Shown: in pieces, positions 56,684 through 64,000 of the stretch
Numbering within the stretch: the stretch's first letter is position 1
How the letters are laid out: every line of letters begins with the position of its first letter
Assembly: GCA_021307315.1 (NCBI GenBank)
Contig: JAJSPD010000029.1
Location: forward strand, 62,001-126,000
Direction of reading: 5' to 3'
Source of the DNA: Bisporella sp. PMI_857
Lineage: Eukaryota; Ascomycota; Leotiomycetes; Helotiales; Helotiaceae
DNA length: 64,000 nucleotides
Notes under the pieces: model-generated
What the model was told of the DNA's origin: nothing
Databases searched by the model: none
Seen by the model: the letters and a program-made list of their open reading frames with translations, nothing else
Program-made: the position numbers and the translations under genes

Positions 56684-57439
56684 TCATTTTTTCTCCCTTC
56701 CAGATTTCGGAAATACCGTCGGATCATACCCGTTTCCCTTTTCCAAACTCCTCTTGAAAGCTGGTCGTTCATGAACCCTCGTCAACCATGCATCCAGTAT
56801 TGGAAATTCCTTCTCTAGATCCACAGTCTTCCGTTGTTTAATAGATGTGAGTGGCCACTCGAACAGGATATCTGCTCTCCCAGGGTGTTCTCCCGCAAAA
56901 TATCCGCCAGGAGGACCATTCTTAAATTCTCTCTCCACATGCCCTAACACCGTCCTGATATCCCCGCCATCTGGACCTATTCCCTCTCCTCCAGGTGCCT
57001 TAAGGGCTCCGAAATCGATCATCAATATTATATATGTGTTCCTGTGCAAGACACCCACCAACGATGTCAATATCTCGTCCCGGATCCAGTCTCCATTCCG
57101 CAGGCCGAACTTGTCTTCGGTGTCGAATGTGCGAATGAGGTATGTAGCGATAGCGGAAGACTCATTAATATAGCGGTTCCCGTCTGCAGAACCGCTTATG
57201 AGAAGGGGTGCTTGGCCATAGGGACCAGTTTCGACAAGGGAGGGAGGAGAGCGGAAGGGTCGTTTAGGATCAGACGCTGGCAGACGTTCGTGCAGGACAA
57301 GGTTGTATTCGATATCGAGCTCCTCAAGGAGCCAGAATATGCGTTGCGATTGGGAATTCTATACCTGTTAATAATGTCCAGGATCGGACAAGCACTTACT
57401 TACATTGAGGTGGTGGAAGGTGGGTTTGTTTTCTGCCAT
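56684..57439 (-). CDS. glutathione S-transferase
   Basis: Exons 57439-57404 and 57358-56684 join to 236 aa across a 45-nt intron (donor GTAAGT, acceptor TATAG). The product begins MAENKPTFHHLN-NSQSQRIFWLLEELDI. The thioredoxin-like N-terminal domain has the NSQSQRIFW segment at the usual Ser/Tyr active-site position and INESSAIATYLIRTF, the Glu-Ser glutathione-binding motif. The C-terminal helical domain contains YFAGEHPGRADILFEWPL and ends with the helix KEFPILDAWLTRVHERPAFK. Length is standard for a cytosolic fungal GST. It conjugates glutathione to electrophiles or reduces peroxides; the exact substrate is unknown. Confidence 0.92.
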
Positions 57440-58786
57440 TTTTTCAGTCGTAACCTTCTATCCCAAGTACAAGAAAAGAAAAATGTCTAAGAGGGGAAAC
57501 CGAGAGATGGCGACGAGAAACCACTTGCCTTTATACTTACATTCGCTGTTAAAGTGTTGGCTCTGAACCTGGTCAAACGCAAAATTATGAGGGGTAGTCG
57601 ACATTTTGATGCCGATGACCCGTAAATACAGGAAATGGGTGCATTAGCGGATTCACCGGCTTCTAGTTTGAGCTTTGTCAGAACTTTACAGTCAGCAAAG
57701 CCTAGATCTTAGCTTAAGTGCGTGATTGCTCCGTTAACATGGCTGATTGACGACTCTTAAGTCTGCGCCGTCGCGAAGCTTGTTTTGACCCAGCTTGGTC
57801 TTGGCAACTTGCCATCGTCATTGTTCGAGTATTCGGACTTAAATCTCATCCTCTTATTTAAGAGTTAATACCCTTAATTCCGTGGAGCGTGATCTCAGCC
57901 TCGAGATTTTAGGCGTGTGATGGAATTTCCCAACGTGAAGCAGTTCTGCGCATCATATTATGGACAATAATAGTGCGAGGTCTTACTTGTGTCGAGGCCT
58001 CCAGGGTGCTGCTAATCGTTAGTTACGCCACGCAATTTGTAGCGCTGAATGTTGTACGTTGGTCCTGATTCCATGCACTAGAACGCCATAAATAGGAATG
58101 TCATATAGCTGTGTGATTCCGCGCAGCCCATCACCCAATACCTGGGTCCGTCCCTACACATCCCGAGATCAGCGAACCGACCCAGAGATTGGGAACCTCC
58201 TGAAGGCACTCCCTAATAGGCACGGTTTTCGTTAAAGACATTATACAAGTCTGAACTCTGAACTCCATAACCTTGTGGATTTTTTTGGTGCTAAAACCTA
58301 AAATTAGATAAGCAAGAAAATGGCGTGGAGGTTCCTTCCCAATACAAACGTTGGAAGGAAAATATAAATAAGCACCGCCTAGCCCTAATCAGAGACTATG
58401 AATCGTCCTTTAGGAACTAGAAGATATTTGTCACCACGGCCTCGCAAACTACAACCCAGCCAGAAACATTAAGTGAAAAGGGATAGCATCACTCAAGTCT
58501 CTAGTCGGATGAGTTTGGTGGAGACGTCATTACCATCCGTAGAGTAATAATGCAAAAATTTCTAAAAGCTGCCAATTTGACCCTCATGGGGCTTTTCCAA
58601 AATCCATTGAGCTCAAAACAAAATGCCTGCACAACTTCGTGAGCACTGAATTATAAAAACACAAATGTCTACCTCCGTCACTCCATTCCTTTCTTTCTTT
58701 ATAATACACAGGTGCACCTCTCTTCTTCAAAATTCTGCATCAGAAACTAGTAGAAACCCAGAGCGATCCAGCCGAAAATTACCCTT
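57440..58786. other. intergenic, about 1.3 kb
   Basis: GST promoter side and downstream of the rhodopsin-domain gene. No gene-like frame. A plus frame at 58665-58889 overlaps the end of the rhodopsin-domain gene and is not supported. Confidence 0.4.
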
Positions 58787-60294
58787 CTACGAAAGCGGTC
58801 CGCTATTTGGCGTCATAGTCACCCCGCCCCTCGAGTACCCATCTCCAAGGATGTCCTCCTGGCTCTCATTGTTGGTGCCTGTCTGCTGATCCTTTTTTTG
58901 AGCAATGACGCTCTTCCGGCATCCTGCGCACGTCTTAAGTTCGTATTCCTGGGTCAATGTATCAGGGATAGTGTTGGCGGTCCTCCTACTGAAATGCGGC
59001 GTGAAGGCGTCTGAGTGGTAGCTACTCCCCAGCACCTTTGGAAAATGGCGACGAAGAAACGGTTTGAAGTTGGGAAGGCATGCACAAATGATTCCAACAC
59101 ACATCTCCACTATGCTAAAGTATTATTAGCTTCAAAATCTCTGGGATCGCAGAGCAAAGGGGATATAGAAATAGACTTACGTCCATACTCCGTTCTCAGC
59201 CCCCAACCCTGTGAAATCTGGCGAGTGAATGAGATCTAAAACGGTCTTCAGCCGGATACTGCTAACGATGCAGACACTAGTAAAAAATTAGGTTCTTAGT
59301 TTGATTTGCAAGCAGATTAAGAATGAGCAAGCTTACAAAGTCCCAGTCATAAAGAGGCCAGCCAATGCCACTTTCTGTTTCGTTGGCATTTGTAGTTTCC
59401 ATACCAGCGTTACTGGTAGGATGAGCATCGCAGTATCAGTTACGATATTTAGTGAACCATGCGTCATGAGAATTTTAGCTACATTAATACATTTCCCACC
59501 TTCAATCGTAATATCCCAGTTTTTGGCAATGGGTTGGCAGTTGAAAACAAATTCGAATGATCCAAGAACGGAGTATGTGACCGTTGTCACTACAACTACC
59601 CATACCGCGATTTTGAATGGTTGATATGGCGAGAGTCGCAGGTAGAGGAACAATATAGATAATTTAACAAACATAAAAGACATGCCATAGAAGACTCCGT
59701 TGACTACACCTATCTAATGGAAATGTTAAAGATTGGTATACAAAGGTCCTAAATAGTTTTGAACTCTGGCAACAGGTAACTTACTTTCAAGAAATGGGGG
59801 CTGAACGTTGTAAGTGGTACATTCCACATATGGACGCCTAGGCCAAGTTTCACCACTTTGGATAGATGATTAACAAAAAAAAGTAGTTAAATATAGAATA
59901 CACGCCTACTCACAAACCATGGAGGTAATAACGTAGCCAATTGACAGTATCTATATCAGACAAGAGGCATAAGTGTTCGTTTTGATGTTTTTGTAGGTTA
60001 TCGAAGATTCATACCCATGCAAGAATTATTGCATCTATACCTAGTTACTTCAACTCATTCATAACTTTAGACAGTAAACTGCTTACAATCATCGGACCCC
60101 ATGCTGCGAACTATCACTCTCCTTGTATAAACTCGCAGAAATAAAACCAAAGTTGCTACCGGAAACAAGATTGCAGTTGTAATGACGACCCGATATCCCT
60201 GAGACTCGGGATTCTCGAAGTTCGGAATAACTCCGGGCGGTGGAGGCAAGGCACCAACGATCTCTTCTCTCTCGATTCTGAGTGTGAAGCCCAT
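58787..60294 (-). CDS. rhodopsin-domain (PTH11-like) seven-helix membrane protein
   Basis: Multi-exon gene from ATG 60294 to a stop at 58787, about 370 aa. The first exon reads MGFTLRIEREEIVGALPPPP and the hydrophobic VVITTAILFPVATLVLFLRV. Small exons follow: YAIILAW, ILSIGYVITSM and GLGVHMWNVPLTTFSPHFLK. A large exon has GVVNGVFYGMSFMFVKLSIL, with FLYLRL after it, and FNCQPIAKNWDI. The penultimate exon carries SIRLKTVLDLIHSPDFTG, and the last carries EMCVGIICACLPNFKPFL and a polar tail. These are the hallmarks of the fungal rhodopsin-domain family (integral membrane proteins, often called PTH11-like). An N-terminal CFEM domain is absent. The phase of each of the six junctions was checked by eye. 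Ligand and role are unknown. Confidence 0.85.
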
Positions 60295-62776
60295 GTTTGT
60301 AGCGCGTTACAAATTCCACAGAGAAGTGTATTGATGTGAAATATGAATTGCTCTGGAGGAAAAAAGGAAGGAGTGAATGATGCAGAGTTATTTTCATTGT
60401 CGGAATGGCCTCTGTTTATTTCGTAGAGATAAGAAGCGCTTCTCTAACACGCTCAGAAGCTACCACCAGCCACCAAACGCCTTCAGCACGGCATGCGAAG
60501 CAGTCAAAGCTATAGATAACCTTAACACACTTCGGTTTCTACCCAATTCTTACTACTTCTCGATCTCCGTCTCACACAAAATGTTTTCAGGAAGCCGTGC
60601 GCTGTTGAAAAGGAATCACAACGAAATTGCGAGTCACTCTAGTTCACGGAGAATCCATACTAGTGTTTGTACGTCAGTCCCCAGGAATATTTTACTTCTG
60701 GATTTGGACGCGCATGCATCAAATGGCCCGCATTTATGGGCTTCTTTTTTGAACCATCCCAAACGTTACGCTTAATCAAGCGCTGGGACGGTATCCATGG
60801 TGGCGGGTCCGTCTGGGGAAGGCTATGCTTCAGCCGGTCAGATATCAGATATCAGAAACGAGTAGAGTGCTCGGAACTCGATTATTTTCTTTTTGTTTTA
60901 GTTTGTCGCAGAACAAATTACCGCACATGAAGTGACTAATCACCGGGATGCGGGTGGCTCTGCTTTTGATATCCGGTTTCCTTTTTGGCCCGCCCTAGCC
61001 GACCTCATTTGTCTTTGTATCGGCTTGCCGACTTTCCCATCAAGTTTGGCATATCCTAGGACGTTTATGGCCGAAAAAGGTGTCTGAGAATTAAAAGTGA
61101 AATTTTCATAGCCTCTGTATATTATCGAGAGCCGCTTCCCGGTGTTGTTGAGCCACCTCTCTGTTAATGGAAACCGAGAGGCGAAAATAAGACCGCTGCC
61201 TGCATTTATAGCTCTCTAATAGCAAAGTAAGCGCTCTTCTAGTATGATTTCTGTCGTGTTGTTGGGATGGTTTTTACTGAACATGCGAATCATCAGGGGT
61301 AAGCCACGCCTCGTTTAATCCCAAAATCCAAGGACCCGGGAAGAATTCGGGGTTATCATCCGCTCCAGTGGGATTGGTGATTTGTGGCGTCTTCCAAACA
61401 ATGCAGTGAGGTGAGATCGAGACTAAGTCGGGTGGGGAATCCGGGAAATTCGCTCCGAGGCGAGGGAGGTACGCCCACCCGAAGATAAATTTTTAGATAG
61501 TCTGGTAATAGCCTACATTGGACTTCTGCTTCTAAAGCCATGCTGGAACGTGGAAACATTTGTTACTGACGTCACTGGCGCATCAAAAATCAAGCCCTAA
61601 CCTAAGTTTGGACCCGGAACAAAGGCGGGGAGCCGGATCCGACTGTAAACTTAGCCCTTCCCGGTAAGAGCAAAGCCACATGTGCAACTCAATTGTATGT
61701 AGAAATGGTTATTGCGCCTATTTTAATTTCCCTTGTCCTAAAAGTTTCAACTCTAGAAACACTCGCACAGAAATAGACGTCAGCCAATGATCCAACTGGA
61801 AATTTTGTGAAGTTATTGTAAAAATCATGTAGGGCAAGACGAAATGGTACACCCGCATAAGATCTGGCAGTGTCAAGCTGGCGATTTCGTCCTTGCGCAA
61901 GATGGCTACAACCTCATATTGTGTTGCCTGGCTTTCAGAAGTTGGTACCCAGGTTCGCGTTACTGCCACAGGTGCGACGAGTGTTTTGGCGATGAAGCAG
62001 ACATTGTTGAGCAATAATAGGACTAACAGAGACGATCGGGATAGCTGTGATGCTGGAGAGTTGAGTGCACAATACAAAATCTCATATTCAAGTCCTCTAC
62101 CTCCGCAGCTCATTTTTCCAACGCAATTTCCAAAGCTCCTAAAAAAAAGATTCTTCCGCCGTTCTTGCGCATGATAATAAAACGTAAATTTGTCGTGAGA
62201 ACGGACCTCCGTGCTGAGTTGCATATGGAAGGAGAGGCAGTATATCTGGGCCTATCATGAGAATTTCAAGAATTGAGATATAATGGTCGCTTTTAATGTA
62301 TATAAGGAGGAGCTCGAGAATGCATCCGCAAGATTGGCCTCGCTTGGGCTATAGCGCAAGCTGGGGAGTAGATATGAGAACGCCGAAGACCAAGAGGGAA
62401 AATGGAGCTGAATACTATTTGCCTGCCAAACTAGTATTGGTTGATAGATCGATTGTACTGTATTTGCGTTGGCATCTCAGGTAATAGGTTGAAGAAAGAG
62501 TTAATTTTACACCAAAGTTGCGATGCAATAAAACATGTTTAGTTTCAATCAATTGACGTGTCAGCTATATGCTTTCTAGTCAGGATACCGATAAGCCAAT
62601 TCCAACTACTAACAGCGTTTCAATCCTTCTTCAGAACCACGTACAAATCCGAGAGCAGCATTAACAAGAGAATAATATGTATATACCTGCGCTTCAAGAT
62701 AGTCTTTTGAAACTAATCCACCCAACCGTAGCGCCTTCTCCATTGCATTACCGAAGTACAGCATACCACTTCACAA
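60295..62776. other. intergenic, about 2.5 kb
   Basis: No supported gene. A 168-codon minus frame at 62224-61718 with an ATG start is the longest candidate, but it resembles no family and its composition is unremarkable. Short frames at 60377-60930 look accidental. Confidence 0.4.
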
Positions 62777-63595
62777 CTAGAGTCCCTTAGCAAGCGCCCT
62801 CAAATCGTCACTCAATATGTCATGAGCTGGCAAGCCCCTCGCAAAAACAATCAAAAACGTAGCAACCACCACTCCAGCAAAGAAGCTCCCTAGCACCAAC
62901 AACACCGGACTTACGCTCGCCAACTTATTCTGTGTCTTCATCGGCACCTTTAGCGCCGCAGCGCCAACCATCTTCTTGATTGGTGCCATCTTCTCCTTCT
63001 TGGCCACTTCAACCGCCCTCTTCATCGACGGCAGCCCATCCATGCTCTCCTGGTTCTTGTGCGCCCAATACATATCCATGCCATCCTTCCAGTTCCCCGC
63101 CTCCTGCGCCGCGACACGTTTCTCGGCGAACTCGTTCAACCTCGTGCGGTACTCTTTGAAATCGTAGATGGGCACGCTGAACCCGCATGAGGTGCCGACT
63201 TGGTGGATATCCACTACGACAATGGCACGCGTTCCGGGGATGGTTTTGACGTTGTGTTTTTCTCGGAAGTCCCAAAACTCCTTAGTCCCATACTCAAGCG
63301 GACGTCCATGGCCCCAAAGCCTGAGGATCCTGGGAGCGCCTTCGAATGCGTTTAGGAGAACAGTTATTCGTCCATTGCCCGGCTCGTGCAGGTGGGATAT
63401 CGTCTCCGATCCCGAACCGGTAAGATCCTGGTACCAGAATGTCTTATTATCTACGACACCGAAATAGGCACCGCCTTTGGGCGACACATTGACATGTCCG
63501 TCTCCTGAGAGTGGCGCGGATGCGATATAGATGATGTGCTGGGCCAGAATCCAAGGGATGAGGGACTCAGGGATTGTTTCGAAGAAAGCACCCAT
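62777..63595 (-). CDS. pyridoxamine 5'-phosphate oxidase-like FMN-binding protein
   Basis: Single-exon frame of 272 aa from ATG 63595. The first 200 residues form a split-barrel flavin domain of the pyridoxamine-phosphate-oxidase type: SGDGHVNVSPKGGAYFGVVD, FWYQDLTGSGSETISHLHEP, ITVLLNAFEGAPRILRLWGH, then a VDIHQVGTSCGFSVP segment. A Lys-rich linker follows, with one hydrophobic membrane segment near residues 232-258 (LLVLGSFFAGVVVATFLIVF). The domain resembles fungal proteins annotated as pyridoxamine phosphate oxidase family rather than the vitamin B6 enzyme itself, and the C-terminal anchor supports a different, membrane-attached role. FMN or a related cofactor is expected. Substrate unknown. 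Confidence 0.88.
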   Translation of the reverse strand: MGAFFETIPESLIPWILAQHIIYIASAPLSGDGHVNVSPKGGAYFGVVDNKTFWYQDLTGSGSETISHLHEPGNGRITVLLNAFEGAPRILRLWGHGRPLEYGTKEFWDFREKHNVKTIPGTRAIVVVDIHQVGTSCGFSVPIYDFKEYRTRLNEFAEKRVAAQEAGNWKDGMDMYWAHKNQESMDGLPSMKRAVEVAKKEKMAPIKKMVGAAALKVPMKTQNKLASVSPVLLVLGSFFAGVVVATFLIVFARGLPAHDILSDDLRALAKGL

Positions 63596-64000
63596 GATGC
63601 TTGCTCTTACTCAGATATCATGGAAAAGAGATAAAGGGAATATTAGAAATTGAGACGTAGAAAGGGAATGAGAGATTGAGATCTAGAGATGTTGTCAATG
63701 GCACTGGACATGATGTGAGTCAATGGTGGGGTCAGGGTCACTGGTTCCGAGTGCGGAGGGAGGGGATTGTCTTGGCAGTTCGCAAATCTGGGGATTGGAT
63801 TTGTTTACGTTTCGATGCTTTCGGAAAAAAAAGATCCTTTTCGATTTAGATGATTATTCCGAATAATTCGGTGAGGAATCGTAGATTGAGTCAGAGAGAT
63901 ATTAACCAAGAAAAAATAAACCTTGCATTTCCTGAATAACAAATGTTAGTAACCACTAAAGTTACTCCAAAGATCAACGATTCCCCTCATTTCTACTTCT
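63596..64000. other. right edge, upstream of PPOX-like gene
   Basis: The promoter side of the minus-strand PPOX-like gene. No frame of interest. The next gene lies beyond the window. Confidence 0.4.

Noticed and set aside
61718..62224. 168-codon minus frame with ATG start
   Set aside because: Longest orphan frame in the window, but without family, splice context or clear codon bias; chance is the simpler reading.

Overview
The window looks like chromosomal DNA of a filamentous ascomycete, most likely a leotiomycete-like Pezizomycotina. That placement is inferred from gene families, not from a search. Genes are on both strands. Most carry short introns (about 45-80 nt) with GTAAGT/GTGAGT-type donors, CTGAC/CTAAC branch sites and (C/T)AG acceptors. 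When exons are joined at these sites, most models come out as exact multiples of three.

Layout. 1-5.5 kb: a damaged or intron-rich STAND-like gene (minus) divergent from an intact DUF7025-type AAA+ ATPase (plus), then a PGAP4-like Golgi glycosyltransferase and an EI24/RRT8-type membrane protein. 9.7-14.4 kb: a weak unknown gene and an 821-aa secreted Ser/Thr-rich wall-type protein. 15.4-17.5 kb: a debris island with a 3' fragment of an S28 serine peptidase, a 249-bp element with 14-bp perfect inverted ends, and a broken monocarboxylate-type MFS transporter. 17.9-18.9 kb: phosphopantothenoylcysteine decarboxylase (CoA synthesis). 19.7-23.8 kb: a frameshifted small gene and an unknown multi-exon coiled-coil protein with a C-terminal membrane anchor. 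24.5-30.2 kb: PIP 5-kinase (MSS4-like) and histone H1. 32.8-34.2 kb: zinc alcohol/formaldehyde dehydrogenase. 35.5-35.9 kb: a dead DUF4385 gene. 36.7-40.0 kb: a secreted guanyl RNase (T1 family), a DUF3632 protein and a C2H2 zinc-finger protein. 42.3-43.4 kb: an unknown gene with an ambiguous splice site. 44.4-49.3 kb: SAGA subunit Spt7 and a VanZ-like membrane protein. 49.9-56.0 kb: two unrecognised proteins, one disordered and one large, helical and intron-rich. 56.7-63.6 kb: a glutathione S-transferase, a rhodopsin-domain (PTH11-like) membrane protein and a pyridoxamine-phosphate-oxidase-like protein.

Housekeeping genes (spt7, PIP5K, H1, CoA synthesis) alternate with fast-evolving or decaying accessory loci. 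The most plausible new biology is the divergent STAND/AAA pair at the left end, the membrane-anchored coiled-coil gene at 21-23.8 kb and the large helical gene at 53-56 kb. No tRNA, rRNA or CRISPR array was recognised. Exon junctions were called by eye and need transcript data.
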